Source: Planotetraspora sp. A-T 1434 (lineage in GTDB: Bacteria > Actinomycetota > Actinomycetes > Streptosporangiales > Streptosporangiaceae). Taken from it: 64,000 bases of DNA. Of this stretch, positions 16,688 through 28,660 are shown piece by piece. Each line of letters opens with the position of its first letter. Within the stretch, counting starts at the first letter, position 1. The notes beneath the pieces are model-generated. The model ran no database searches. It saw only the letters and a program-made list of their open reading frames with translations, and was not told where the DNA came from. The translations under genes were made by a program, and so were the position numbers. The stretch is taken from positions 62,001 to 126,000 of the forward strand of contig NZ_JAOEGB010000023.1 in assembly GCF_025420585.1 (NCBI RefSeq). Reading direction: 5' to 3'.

Positions 16688-19410
16688 CCGTTCCGGAGAA
16701 TCCGGGCATCGTCCTCGTGCCCCACACGCACTGGGACCGCGAGTGGTACGAGCCCTTCCAGGTGTTCCGCCACCGCCTTGTCGACGCGCTCGACCGCGTG
16801 CTCGACATGGCGGAGGCCGACCCCGCGTTCCGGTTCACCCTCGACGGGCAGACCGCGGCGATCGAGGACTACCTCGAGATCCGGCCCCAGCACATCGAGC
16901 GCGTGCGCGCGGCCGTACGGCGTGGGCAGCTCGCGCTCGGCCCCTGGCTCATCCTGCTCGACGAGTTCCTCTGCACCGGCGAGACGATCGTGCGCAACCT
17001 CCAGCTGGGATGGGCGGGCGCGGAACGCCTGGGCGGTGCGATGGACATCGGCTACCTGCCCGATATGTTCGGCCACATCGCGCAGATGCCGCAGATCCTC
17101 GCGCGGGCCGGCATCCGGCACGCCGCGTTCTGGCGCGGCGTGCCCGGGAGCGTGACCGGCCACTCGTTCCGCTGGGTCGCCCCCGACGGTTCGAGCGTGC
17201 GTGCGGAATATCTCTTCGACGGGTACGGCAACGCCCTCGACGTGCTGCTCGTCCCCGACGAGATCCCCCGCGCGCTGAGCGACTACCGTGCGCTCACCCG
17301 ATCCCGCTGGGGCGCCGACCCGATCCTCGGGATGGTGGGAACCGACCACATGGCGCCGCGTGCGGACCTGATGGACCTGGTCCGACGCTTCGACTCGCCG
17401 GACTTCCCCATCACGGTCGCCACCCTCGGCGAGTACATCCACGGGCTGCCGGACGACGGTGACCTGATGTGGGTCCACGGCGAGCTCCGCAGCCACGCCC
17501 GCGGCAACATCCTGCCGGGGGTCGTCTCCATTCGCCGCCGGCTCAAGGACGCCATGGCGGAGGCCGAGCGCATCGTCGGTGAGGCGGAACGCGTGTCCCT
17601 CGGCGTCCCTCTCGACCGGACGGCTCCGTTTCTTGATTTGGCCTGGCGCGACATCGTCGAGTCCAGCGCACACGACTCGGTGGTCGGGTCCGGCACCGAC
17701 GAGACGGTCGAACAAGTCGCGTCGCGTCTCGCCGAGGCGGCGCAGCTCGGTCGTGCCGTACGCGACCAGGCCGTCCGCGAGGCCGCCCTGGAGGTGCCGA
17801 GCGACGCGATCCTGGTCGTCAACACCCTCACCTCGCCGCGCACGATCGTCGTCGAGACCGACGTCGCGGCGCCGTCCGACGGGCTGGCGGTCAGCGCGAC
17901 GCTCCCCGACGGGCGACGGCTCCTTGTGCAGGAGTCGGACCGCGCGCCGGTGGTCCTCGGAGACGAGGTCTGGGAGGCCGCGGACGTCGAACGGGTCCTG
18001 CGGCGGATCCACCGCCGCGAGCTGTTCGGCCAGGAGATCGACAGGTACGAGATCGTCCCCGGCCGTCTCACCTTCTGGGTCGCGCGGGTGCCGTCGACAC
18101 CGGCGTTCGACCTGCTCGCCCTCCGGAGCGAGCTCCGCCGCGCGGTCGACGCGCACCAGGGCCCGTGGAACGTGCGGACCCTGGCGGAGCCGAGAAGGAG
18201 CGTCCTCATCCCCGTTCCCGTGGGCGCTTCCGGGAGCACCGCGGTGCGGATCGCCCAGGATCCGGGCGACGCGCCAGGCGGGCCTTCCGGTCCGGTGCCG
18301 CGCGCGACGGAGTCCCGCCTGGACAACGGGCTCGTCTCCGTGGAGGTGCTCGCAGACGGCACCTTCGACGTGCGCGGGCAGGACGGGACCGTGCTGCGCG
18401 GTGTCGGCCGTCTGGCCGACGGGGGAGACCGGGGCGACAGCTACAACTACGGCCCGCCGGCCTTCGATCGGCTGGTCGAGGTGCCGGCGAGCGTCGAGGT
18501 GCGGGTCGTGGAGTCCGGACCGGTCCGCGCCGCCGTCGAGATCGACCGGCGGTACGGACTGCCGGCCGCGTTGAGCGAAGACCCCGACCGCCGCTCGGAG
18601 GAGATCCTGGACATGCCGGTGCGCACGCGGGTCGAGCTGCGCGCCGGCGAGCCGTTCGCGCGCGTGTCGGTGTCGTTCGTGAACGTCGTGGCCGATCATC
18701 GGCTGAGACTGCACGTCCCCCTGCCGCGGCCCGCGTCGCACTCCTCGGCCGAGGGCCAGTTCTCGGTCACCGATCGCGGGCTGACGAACGAGGGCGGCTG
18801 GGGGGAATTCCCGATTCCCACTTATCCGGCCACCGGTTTCGTGTCCGCGGGCGACGCGACCGTCCTGCTGCGCGGCGCCACGGAGTACGAGCTCGTCGCG
18901 GACGGCGCGGAACTCGCCGTGACGCTTCTCCGCTCGGTCGGGTCGATCAGCGTCAACGTCCACCCGCTGCGGGACGAACCGGCCGCGTCCCAGATCCCGA
19001 TCCCCGGCGGCAGGGAACTCGGCAGCGAGATCAACGTGGATCTGGCCGTCCTCCCGTCCGCGGGCGGCTGGCACGCCGCCGACGCGGTCCGCTGGGCCGA
19101 GCACTTCCGCTCGCCAGGGCTGTGGCGGCACGGTTCGGCCGAGCCGGGTGCCGCGCTGTCACCGGCCCGGTCGGGCATCGAGGTCTCCGGCCAGGGCGTC
19201 CACGTGTCGGCGCTGCGCGCGGTGCCCACCGGGGTAGAGCTGCGGATCGTCGCCATGACGCCGGAGCCCACCGTGGCGACCGTCGCGGGCCCGCATGAGG
19301 ACGCGACCACCGTCGACCTGCTCGGCCGGCCCATCGAACGTCTCCCCGCCGCGTCCGTGCGAGAAATCCCACTGCGGCCGTGGGAAATCCGCACCCTCCA
19401 CCTGAGCTAG
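16684..19410 (+). CDS. GH38 alpha-mannosidase
   Basis: A zinc-dependent retaining alpha-mannosidase. The start ATG at 16684 overlaps the previous stop (ATGA). Near the N-terminus is the hallmark HTHWDREW (His14-Trp21), which supplies zinc ligands. GYLPDMFGHIAQMPQ (about 123-137) holds the nucleophile Asp, and SSAHDSVVGSGTDE (about 328-341) holds the last zinc His. The C-terminal half is beta-rich, as in the family. The 908-residue length is typical of bacterial GH38. No signal peptide, so it acts on imported glycans. Together with GH36, GH2 and GH110 it implies a mixed mannose/galactose oligosaccharide as substrate, for example an N-glycan fragment. Confidence 0.93.
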   Translation: MTVPENPGIVLVPHTHWDREWYEPFQVFRHRLVDALDRVLDMAEADPAFRFTLDGQTAAIEDYLEIRPQHIERVRAAVRRGQLALGPWLILLDEFLCTGETIVRNLQLGWAGAERLGGAMDIGYLPDMFGHIAQMPQILARAGIRHAAFWRGVPGSVTGHSFRWVAPDGSSVRAEYLFDGYGNALDVLLVPDEIPRALSDYRALTRSRWGADPILGMVGTDHMAPRADLMDLVRRFDSPDFPITVATLGEYIHGLPDDGDLMWVHGELRSHARGNILPGVVSIRRRLKDAMAEAERIVGEAERVSLGVPLDRTAPFLDLAWRDIVESSAHDSVVGSGTDETVEQVASRLAEAAQLGRAVRDQAVREAALEVPSDAILVVNTLTSPRTIVVETDVAAPSDGLAVSATLPDGRRLLVQESDRAPVVLGDEVWEAADVERVLRRIHRRELFGQEIDRYEIVPGRLTFWVARVPSTPAFDLLALRSELRRAVDAHQGPWNVRTLAEPRRSVLIPVPVGASGSTAVRIAQDPGDAPGGPSGPVPRATESRLDNGLVSVEVLADGTFDVRGQDGTVLRGVGRLADGGDRGDSYNYGPPAFDRLVEVPASVEVRVVESGPVRAAVEIDRRYGLPAALSEDPDRRSEEILDMPVRTRVELRAGEPFARVSVSFVNVVADHRLRLHVPLPRPASHSSAEGQFSVTDRGLTNEGGWGEFPIPTYPATGFVSAGDATVLLRGATEYELVADGAELAVTLLRSVGSISVNVHPLRDEPAASQIPIPGGRELGSEINVDLAVLPSAGGWHAADAVRWAEHFRSPGLWRHGSAEPGAALSPARSGIEVSGQGVHVSALRAVPTGVELRIVAMTPEPTVATVAGPHEDATTVDLLGRPIERLPAASVREIPLRPWEIRTLHLS

Positions 19411-22362
<2,952 letters not shown>

Positions 22363-24105
22363 GTGCCGGTGCCCGCATCGCTGGCCGTCACCGACTTCGG
22401 GGCCATTCCCGGTGGTCACTCCGATGCCGCGCCCGCGGTCGGAGCGGCCCTCCAGTCCGCCGCCTCCCTGGAAGGCCCGGTGGTGCTCCGGTTCCCCCCG
22501 GGCGACTACCATCTCTGGCCGGAGGCCGCACCACGCCGTGAGCTGTACGTTTCCAACACGGTGGGGGACGATCCGCGATATCGCGACAAGACGATCGCCC
22601 TGCTCGTCGAGGCGATGGATGATCTCGTCATCTCGGGGGAGGGGGCCCGGCTCATCCTCCACGGGATCCAGACGACCTTCGCCGTCATCGACTCGCGCAG
22701 GGTGCGGATCGACGGGCTCGAGTTCGATTTCGCCGTGCCGACGGTTGTCGACGCCACGGTCGTGGAGGCGGGCGTCGCGGCGGGGTGGCCGTTCCGCGTG
22801 ATCCGGGTGCCCGAGACCACGCTGTTCTCCGTCGAAGGACGCTCGATCCGCTGGCACGGAGAGGTCCTCGGCTCGGGGGCCGTCGCCTGGGAGGGCCGCG
22901 ATTCGCTGGAGTACACCCAGATCCATGATCCTTTCAGCGGGCGGACGCGCCGTGGTCCGAACCCGCTCTTCGAGAACGTCCGGTCGATCGAGGCGGTGGG
23001 ACACCGGGAGATCCGGATCGACTACGACCATGGCGAGGAACCGGCCGATCTCGGTCTCGTCTACGAGATGCGCCTGACGACACGCGATCATCCTGGCGCA
23101 CTCGTGCTCGACAGCTCAGGCGTGACGTTATCCGGGCTTCGTTTCCGGTTCCTGCACGGCTTCGGCGTCGTCGCACAAGGGAGCCGTGACGTCGCCATCG
23201 AGAGCTGTGAGTTCCGGACTCCACCGGGGAGCGGGCGGCACACGGCGGGTTTCGCCGACTTCGTCCAGTTCTCCGGATGCTCGGGACGTGCTGTCGTGCG
23301 CGATTGCCTCTTCGACGGGCCGCACGACGATCCGGTCAACGTGCACGGCACCTATCTCCGCGTCGGCGGTCAGCCGGATCGTCGCACGTTGGAGCTCGAG
23401 TACGCACATGGGGAAACGGCCGGACTGCCCCAGTTCTCGCCGGGGGACGAGATCGAGATCGTCAATCGGGAGACGCTCCAGGCGATCGCCTGGGCGACTG
23501 TGGAGGGGGTGCAGCAGCCGAGCGGGCGCGACCACACCCGCCCGCTCAGGAGCATCACCCTGACCTGCGGGTCCGACCTTCCGGGTGATCTGGCCGATTG
23601 GACCGCGGTGGAGAACGTCACCCGCACGCCGGCCGTGCACATCGCCCGCAACGTCTTCCGCAACGTGCCGACGCGGGGCGTGCTCGTGACCACCCGGCGG
23701 CAGGTGCTGATCGAGGAGAACCGTTTCGAACGTCCGGGAATGGCCGGCGTCTACGTCTCCTGCGACGCCGGTGAGTGGTGGGAGTCCGGGCCGGTGCGCG
23801 ATCTGACCGTCCGCGGCAACGAGTTCGTCGAACCGGGTGGGCCGGCAGTCTTCGTTGATCCGCGGATCGCGCGGGCCGACTCCGCGCACCCGGTCCACCA
23901 CGGCGTCGCCGTTGAAGGGAACCGCTTCGTGCTCGGCGAGGTGCCGGCGCTCGATGCCACGAGCACCCAGGGCATTCGCTTCAGGGACAACAGCATCGTG
24001 CGCTCAGGGCCAGAGGGTTGGGACGTCGTCCTCCGGGCGTGCTCAGACGCGGACATTGAGCACGATGTCGGCGAGCTGCCATTGCGGATCGCGGAGATCC
24101 GATGA
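22363..24105 (+). CDS. GH110 alpha-1,3-galactosidase, parallel beta-helix
   Basis: Predicted to remove alpha-1,3-linked galactose, as on blood-group-B or linear alpha-Gal structures. The 580 residues show right-handed beta-helix repeats (VTDFGAIPGGHSDAAPAVGA, VVLRFPPGDYHLW, FAVIDSRRVRIDGLEFDF, VTLSGLRFRFLHGFGVVAQG). The GH110-like core CLFDGPHDDPVNVHGTYL (about 315-332) carries paired Asp residues. Late turns include NVFRNVPTRGVLVTTRRQVL. The start is GTG directly after the GH2 stop, with GAGAGGGG upstream. No signal peptide. This is the last gene of the operon. The GH110 assignment is from memory of the motif; another beta-helix glycosidase is possible. Confidence 0.78.
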   Translation: MPVPASLAVTDFGAIPGGHSDAAPAVGAALQSAASLEGPVVLRFPPGDYHLWPEAAPRRELYVSNTVGDDPRYRDKTIALLVEAMDDLVISGEGARLILHGIQTTFAVIDSRRVRIDGLEFDFAVPTVVDATVVEAGVAAGWPFRVIRVPETTLFSVEGRSIRWHGEVLGSGAVAWEGRDSLEYTQIHDPFSGRTRRGPNPLFENVRSIEAVGHREIRIDYDHGEEPADLGLVYEMRLTTRDHPGALVLDSSGVTLSGLRFRFLHGFGVVAQGSRDVAIESCEFRTPPGSGRHTAGFADFVQFSGCSGRAVVRDCLFDGPHDDPVNVHGTYLRVGGQPDRRTLELEYAHGETAGLPQFSPGDEIEIVNRETLQAIAWATVEGVQQPSGRDHTRPLRSITLTCGSDLPGDLADWTAVENVTRTPAVHIARNVFRNVPTRGVLVTTRRQVLIEENRFERPGMAGVYVSCDAGEWWESGPVRDLTVRGNEFVEPGGPAVFVDPRIARADSAHPVHHGVAVEGNRFVLGEVPALDATSTQGIRFRDNSIVRSGPEGWDVVLRACSDADIEHDVGELPLRIAEIR

Positions 24106-24212
24106 CGTGCGCTGCTGCGCCGCATGACCGAGGCCGGGTTCCTCGCCGCAAGTCTTCGCCCGGGTGCCGGCCACGAACGGACATCCGTGTTGCGCCAGCG
24201 GACGTGGGCGGG

Positions 24213-24818
24213 TCAGGAGAACAGTCCGAGTACGTGTTCCGATGTCAGGCAGCCGGCCGTCGCCAGATCCAGGTTGGCCAGCGAGGCGTGGTGGGTCTCG
24301 TCGGTCGCGGCCGTGACGCAATCGCTGACGGTGTGGACGGTGAGGCCGAGGTCGGTGCCGTGCCTGGCAGTCTGCTCGACTGTGAGGTTGGTGGCGACTC
24401 CGGTCACCAACAGCGTGTCTATCCCGTGCTCGGCCAGCCACTGGGGGAGGTGGTTACCGGCCAGGCCGGACAGCTTCTGGTTGTCGACGACCTGGTCGAT
24501 CCCGGCCAGAGTCCGCATCTCCGGGATCAACTGCGTCCCCGGAGCATCCGGACGGAAGGCCTCCTGCGCGTCGCCGACCGCGTTCATGAAGCCCGTGTTG
24601 CGGACCAGGCCACCCCCTCCCACGGGCACGGTGAACCGGGTGAAGATCACCGGCACTCCTGCGGCACGCATGGATTGGTGGAACCGTACGGCACGCTCCA
24701 CGACGCCACTGCGCGCGACCGGCTCGGCGAGCATCGCGCCGAAGAATCCCTCGGGCTTGATGACGTTCACCTGCCAGTGCAGAGCGAGAACGGCGGCAGT
24801 CCGCGGATCGTAGGTCAT
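24213..24818 (-). CDS. isochorismatase-fold protein lacking catalytic Cys and Asp
   Basis: The Rossmann-like fold of cysteine hydrolases is clear (FGAMLAEPVARSGVV, AAGVPVIFTRFTVP, LVTGVATNLTVEQTARHGTD, HASLANLDLATAGCLTSEHV). The active site is altered. The usual Asp of the first strand (VIDMQ) is His in LALHWQ (about residue 14), and the nucleophilic Cys (ATNxCVE) is Thr146 in ATNLTVEQ. The Lys of the triad remains (NQKLSG). It may be a non-catalytic or differently acting subfamily. The ATG at 24818 is chosen (201 aa); the longer frame from 24953 overlaps the upstream lipoprotein gene and lacks a domain there. It lies 20 bases downstream of that gene on the same strand. Confidence 0.85.
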   Translation of the reverse strand: MTYDPRTAAVLALHWQVNVIKPEGFFGAMLAEPVARSGVVERAVRFHQSMRAAGVPVIFTRFTVPVGGGGLVRNTGFMNAVGDAQEAFRPDAPGTQLIPEMRTLAGIDQVVDNQKLSGLAGNHLPQWLAEHGIDTLLVTGVATNLTVEQTARHGTDLGLTVHTVSDCVTAATDETHHASLANLDLATAGCLTSEHVLGLFS

Positions 24819-24837
24819 GGTTACGATCCTGCCGCAC

Positions 24838-25740
24838 TCAGGACTGGCGTGGATCCCAGTGCGAGTAAGTCTGGGCCAGCTGGACGTCCGTTCCCCGCAA
24901 TAAGGGCAGGCCGCTGCTGGAGTCCAACACCAGCCTGTCGCCGAGAGCGCCACCGAGCTTCACGCTGATCCGGTCGACGCGCATCATCGCGTTGCATACC
25001 CGCACGTTGTCGCGCACGTCAACATCGACGACCACCACGTGCGGGGTCTCATATGCCCTCGCGCCCCGCGTCGTGTCGCACGTGCCGTGCCCGTAACGCA
25101 TTTCCAGTTCGTACGGCGTGGGCGTCTCGTAGGTGAACACCTCCTGGAGCTCTCCTTGCCGCACCTTCGGTGGCACGCTCATCGCCGACGGATCCACGGC
25201 GACCCGCCGAAACGGCTCCCGTACCCCTTTCACGGTGAACTCCCACGTGGGCACGCGGACCTGTCCCCGGCTGGTGGTCACGGTCGCCTCACCCATCACG
25301 GCGCCGATCACACGAAGCGGCCGGCACCCTTTGGCCGGGCACTTCTCGTCCACGAAGTCGTTGGGCTTGCTCAGCCGGGCGAATGCGGCCGTGGCCGGGA
25401 CGACCGGCACGGTAAGCGTGGAACCGTCTTCCCAGCTCAAGATGGCCGGAGCGGGTTGCTGGGACGGGAGGTCCGCTTCCAGCTTCCAGACGCTGTTGAG
25501 CTCGCTGACCGGCACCCAGTCCGGCATCCGCTGCCAGTCCGGTTCCAGGGCCAGGTTCTGCAGCGGGACGAAGCCCTCACGCCATGCTCGATCCTCTTTC
25601 GAGGCCTGCCAGCGCTCGGCCACCTCCCTCGCGCGGGCGGTGAAGTCGTCCATGGTCGTGGTGGTCGACGCCTGCATGGAACCGCAGGCTGACAGCAACA
25701 TCAGCGCCGCCGTGGCTTGCCCGGCGAGAAGGATCCGCAT
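24838..25740 (-). CDS. putative lipoprotein of unknown function
   Basis: The 300-residue product starts with a lipoprotein signal ending ALMLLSACGS (lipobox Cys about 19). A Ser/Thr-rich tether, a short helix (FTARAREVAERWQASKEDRA) and an all-beta region with conserved-looking Cys pairs (EKCPAKGCRPL, GTCDTTRGA) follow. It is exported and anchored in the membrane. I do not recognise the family; it may be a surface protein with two disulfides. It is followed by the isochorismatase-like gene on the same strand. Confidence 0.75.
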   Translation of the reverse strand: MRILLAGQATAALMLLSACGSMQASTTTTMDDFTARAREVAERWQASKEDRAWREGFVPLQNLALEPDWQRMPDWVPVSELNSVWKLEADLPSQQPAPAILSWEDGSTLTVPVVPATAAFARLSKPNDFVDEKCPAKGCRPLRVIGAVMGEATVTTSRGQVRVPTWEFTVKGVREPFRRVAVDPSAMSVPPKVRQGELQEVFTYETPTPYELEMRYGHGTCDTTRGARAYETPHVVVVDVDVRDNVRVCNAMMRVDRISVKLGGALGDRLVLDSSSGLPLLRGTDVQLAQTYSHWDPRQS

Positions 25741-25889
25741 GCCAGGAAGACGCTTCGCGGGGGGCGAAGGTTCGCTGTTACGACTCCACCCGGCCCGGGG
25801 CGCATCAGACTTGCACCGACGCGGTCGCTGTCGAAGGCGACCACGACGTCGTTCCTGCAGAGATTCGTGTGCGCGCTTAGTGTTCTGAG

Positions 25890-26003
25890 TTGTATGGCTG
25901 GGGCTACCGGAGCATCGGTGCTCGGCTACGCGTCCTCGGTGTCAAGGTCCCCGTGTCCACCGTCTGGGAGATCCCGAATGGCGGCATCGACGCGGCGGGA
26001 CGA
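25890..26003 (+). pseudogene. transposase/integrase-core remnant
   Basis: About 38 codons read GWGYRSIGARLRVLGVKVPV and then STVWEI...GIDAAGR. This matches the segment that in many IS481/IS3-like rve transposases reads GYRRIAGEL..LGIKVAxSTVWEIL..AGIDPAPR. There is an in-frame stop just upstream and no catalytic domain after it, so only a fragment remains. It lies antisense over the end of the MarR-family gene. Confidence 0.65.
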
Positions 26004-26474
26004 ACGGAGACGCGTGCGGAGCGTCGCGGCGAGCTCGCCTGCCGCGAGGAGTTGGTCTGGTGTGAGCGTGTCGACGAAGAGTTCGCGGACGGCGCGCAGG
26101 TGCGGAACTGTGGCACGCCCGAATGCCTTGGCGCCGGTCGGGGTGAGCACGACCTCGGCTCCGCGGTTGTCAGTGGCGCACTCCTCTCGGCGGATGAGCC
26201 CGCGCCGCTCCATGCGGGCGAGGTGATGGGACAGGCGGCTGCGTTCCCAGCCGATGTGGGCCGCGAGCTCGGAGGAGCGCATCCGCTGCCCCTGCGACTC
26301 GCTGAGGGCGAGCAGTACGACGTAGTCGCCGGGCGACAGCGAGGACTCGCTTTGCAGGCGCGACGCGAGTTCGGAGCGGAGTGCCTCCGCCGTCTCGATG
26401 AAGTCCCGCCAGATGCGCAGCTCCTCTGCGCTCGGCAACTGGCGTCCCCTCCGCCGCGGTGTGTCCTCCGTCAA
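25926..26474 (-). CDS. MarR-family transcriptional regulator
   Basis: A winged-helix repressor. The start is TTG at 26474, with AGGAGGG six bases upstream. The domain runs from IWRDFIETAEALRSELASRL through SPGDYVVLLALSES, the recognition helix SSELAAHIGWERSRLSHHLARM, and the wing RRGLIRREECATDNRGAEVV. The last 25 or so residues (from about 158) are read from DNA that on the other strand encodes a transposase remnant, so this tail is probably not ancestral. Palindromic operators (ATTGACATGTCAAT type) lie just upstream at 26487-26526 and again at 28595-28635 before the luciferase-like gene. It is therefore likely autoregulated and controls that module. Confidence 0.9.
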   Translation of the reverse strand: MTEDTPRRRGRQLPSAEELRIWRDFIETAEALRSELASRLQSESSLSPGDYVVLLALSESQGQRMRSSELAAHIGWERSRLSHHLARMERRGLIRREECATDNRGAEVVLTPTGAKAFGRATVPHLRAVRELFVDTLTPDQLLAAGELAATLRTRLRSSRRVDAAIRDLPDGGHGDLDTEDA

Positions 26475-26486
26475 TGGGCCCTCCTG

Positions 26487-26526
26487 ATTGACATCTCAAT
26501 AATATGTTACTTATTGACATGTCAAT
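26487..26526. promoter_or_regulatory. paired palindromic operators upstream of the MarR gene
   Basis: ATTGACATCTCAAT (26487-26500, one mismatch) and ATTGACATGTCAAT (26513-26526, perfect palindrome) are 26 bp apart centre to centre. On the minus strand the distal site contains a TTGACA -35, with TATTAT 15 bases further on, so occupancy would block the MarR promoter. The tract is strikingly AT-rich for the window. Confidence 0.8.
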
Positions 26527-26635
26527 CGTCTCGGTTCCCTGACGACAGTGCCCGGGCCCGGAAGCTGCCGCTCCCCGCCCCTCCATCGTCCCGTAGCCCG
26601 GGCTGCCTACACCACTCGTTTCTCCAAGGACGTGA

Positions 26636-27352
26636 TCAGGCCGCTTCCGCGGGCGTCTTGGCGCGAGCCTGGGCGATGATCTTCCCGCGCTCGGATTCCG
26701 GGAAGCGGTCGAGTCTGGCGCGGACCTCGTCGGCGTCCACGTCGGCGCCGAAGAGGTCGGTGCCCGGCTCGAAGCGCATGCCTTCGGCGAGGGGGCCGGC
26801 GATGACCGGATCGAAGCCGAGCGCGTCGACGAGGGCGGCGACGGCTGCAACGTCGGCGGGGTCGTCGCCGGCCATCGCGATGGCGCGGCGTCCGGCTTCG
26901 CCGGCGGGGCGGGCCTCGTCCTCGAGGTCGTGGTAGCCCATGTGATTGAACGCCTTGACGATGCGGGAGTGGGGGAGGAAGGCCTGGACGATCTCGCTGG
27001 ACGAGGTGCGCGGGTCGGTGAGGTCGTCGCGGATGCCGTCGACCTCCCACCAGTAGTTCATGGCGTCGACGACGAGCTTGCCGCGTAGCGCGTCTGCGGG
27101 GATTGTGCGGTGCTTGCCGAGCGGGAGGGCGAGGATGACGATGTCGGCACGGGCCGCGGCGTCGGCGGCGGTCGTGGCGACCGCGCCGGGGGTGAGCACC
27201 TCGACGGTGAGGGCGATCCTGGCGGGGTCGCCGGATCCGGCGAGGAGCACCTTGTAGCCGGCGGCCAGGGCGAGCCGGGCGAGTACGGTGCCCACCTTGC
27301 CGGCGCCGAGGATGCCGACGGTCTGCCGACCGTTCTCGGTGGCGTCGTTCAT
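26636..27352 (-). CDS. NADPH-dependent F420 reductase-like oxidoreductase
   Basis: Resembles F420H2:NADP+ oxidoreductase, which exchanges hydride between NADPH and coenzyme F420. The 238-residue protein opens with the Rossmann motif [20 protein letters not shown] (Gly14-Gly21 region). It continues with [31 protein letters not shown] and [20 protein letters not shown]. The ATG at 27352 is preceded by GGAGAACG. It lies 31 bases after the luciferase-like monooxygenase on the same strand, so the two are likely cotranscribed and could share F420 or flavin chemistry. The exact cofactor cannot be read from sequence alone. Confidence 0.87.
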   Translation of the reverse strand: MNDATENGRQTVGILGAGKVGTVLARLALAAGYKVLLAGSGDPARIALTVEVLTPGAVATTAADAAARADIVILALPLGKHRTIPADALRGKLVVDAMNYWWEVDGIRDDLTDPRTSSSEIVQAFLPHSRIVKAFNHMGYHDLEDEARPAGEAGRRAIAMAGDDPADVAAVAALVDALGFDPVIAGPLAEGMRFEPGTDLFGADVDADEVRARLDRFPESERGKIIAQARAKTPAEAA

Positions 27353-27383
27353 GTCGTTCTCCAGGTGTCGATGCCGTGGCCGG

Positions 27384-28415
27384 TCAGCCGGCGAGGATAT
27401 CGCGGACCATCGGGATCACCGTGGTGCCGTAGAGCTCGACGGCGCGCAGACGGGCGCTTGCCGGCTGTGATCCCGCGGCGTAGATGAGGTCGAACCGGCC
27501 GACGCCGAGGGTGCTGATCGCGCTTGCGATCTTGCGGGCGACGGTCTGCGGTGAGCCGATGTAGAGGGACCCGTGCTCGGCCTCGGCGTCGAACTCCTCG
27601 CGGCGAACCGGTGGCCAGCCGCGTAGGGCGCCGATCCGGTCGCGAATGACCCGGTAGCGTGGCCAGAACAGCTCCTTGGCCTCCTCGTCGGTGTCGGCGA
27701 TGAAGCCTGGCGAGTGCATTCCGACCGGATGCGCGGTCGTCCCGATTTCCTCGGCGGCTCGCCGGTACAGTTCGATGTAGGGGGCGAAGCGCTTGGGCGG
27801 GCCCCCGACAATGGCGAGCATGAGCGGCAGGCCGTAGTGTGCGGTGCGTACGACCGACTGCGGCGAGCCGCCGACGCCCACCCAGGTGGTGAGGCGCCCC
27901 GACTCGGTTTTCGGGAAGACGTCGGCCTGCTCGAGTGGGGCGCGTAGCTTGCCGCTCCAGGTGACCGGCTGTTCGTCGAGCAGCTTCACGAAGAGCTCGA
28001 TCTTCTCCTCGAACAGCGCGTCATAGTCGGCCAAGTCGTAGCCGAACAGCGGGAAGGATTCGGTGAACGAGCCGCGGCCGAGGATGATCTCGGCGCGGCC
28101 GCGTGAGAGCGCGTCGACCGTGGCGAAGCGTTGGAACACCCGGACGGGGTCGTCGGAGCTCAGCACCGTCACACCTGAGGAGAGCCGGATGCGCGAGGTG
28201 CTCGTCGCGATCCCGGCGAGCACGGTCTCCGGGGTCGACACCGAGTACTCAGGCCGATGGTGCTCGCCGAGGGCGATGACGTCGACGCCGAGCTCGTCGG
28301 CCAGCACCGCCTCGTCTACGACCTGCCGGATCGCTGCGGCGTAGGAGAGCAGCGTCCCGGTGTCGTCCTCCGGCACGTCACCGAAGGTGTCGAGGCCGAA
28401 CACGAGATCAGACAT
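27384..28415 (-). CDS. LLM-class flavin/F420-dependent oxidoreductase
   Basis: A bacterial-luciferase-like TIM-barrel oxidoreductase. The 343 residues include [14 protein letters not shown] at the start, [58 protein letters not shown] and the late [20 protein letters not shown]. The start is ATG 28415 (MSDLVFG), overlapping the stop codon of a 43-codon upstream ORF by eight bases. The frame from 28463 is rejected because it runs into that ORF. It is cotranscribed with the F420 reductase-like gene and preceded by the two MarR operators at 28595-28635. The substrate is unknown. Confidence 0.9.
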   Translation of the reverse strand: MSDLVFGLDTFGDVPEDDTGTLLSYAAAIRQVVDEAVLADELGVDVIALGEHHRPEYSVSTPETVLAGIATSTSRIRLSSGVTVLSSDDPVRVFQRFATVDALSRGRAEIILGRGSFTESFPLFGYDLADYDALFEEKIELFVKLLDEQPVTWSGKLRAPLEQADVFPKTESGRLTTWVGVGGSPQSVVRTAHYGLPLMLAIVGGPPKRFAPYIELYRRAAEEIGTTAHPVGMHSPGFIADTDEEAKELFWPRYRVIRDRIGALRGWPPVRREEFDAEAEHGSLYIGSPQTVARKIASAISTLGVGRFDLIYAAGSQPASARLRAVELYGTTVIPMVRDILAG

Positions 28416-28539
28416 GGGCGGGCTCCATCGTGAGCGGTTCGCGGACCCGCGGGGCAACCTCACGCCCGAGCAGTTCGACGATGCGGGCGCAGGCCTTCCC
28501 GAACAAGTCGAGTCCTGGTTCGAAGCGTTCGCTCGTCAT
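28408..28539 (-). CDS. 43-residue ORF translationally coupled to the LLM gene
   Basis: ATG 28539 is preceded by a perfect AGGAGG at a good distance, and the stop overlaps the start of the luciferase-like gene. It begins MTSERFEPGLDLFGKAC and continues ARIVELLGREVAPRV. The first part resembles the [10 protein letters not shown] segment of the neighbouring F420 reductase-like protein, which may be chance or a relic of duplication. It could be a leader cistron or the truncated start of a lost gene. Function unknown. Confidence 0.5.
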   Translation of the reverse strand: MTSERFEPGLDLFGKACARIVELLGREVAPRVREPLTMEPAHV

Positions 28540-28594
28540 GGTTCCTCCTGCTCCGGTCCCGGGCGGTGCCGCGCGCCGTCAAGGCGTCGAGACG

Positions 28595-28635
28595 ATTGAC
28601 GTGTCAATAATGCATCATAAGGTTGACATGTCAAT
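28595..28635. promoter_or_regulatory. second pair of MarR-type operators
   Basis: ATTGACGTGTCAAT (28595-28608) and GTTGACATGTCAAT (28622-28635) match the operators in front of the MarR gene and are 27 bp apart centre to centre. They lie about 60 bases upstream of the 43-codon ORF and luciferase-like gene on the minus strand. There TTGACA and CATTAT, 16 bases apart, form a promoter overlapped by the sites. Confidence 0.8.
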
Positions 28636-28660
28636 CAGGAGCCCCGTGGCGAGATCACAG

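Noticed and set aside
16678-19131. 817-codon minus-strand ORF over the GH38 gene
   Set aside because: No recognisable domain and antisense to a clear GH38 protein. Typical high-GC shadow.
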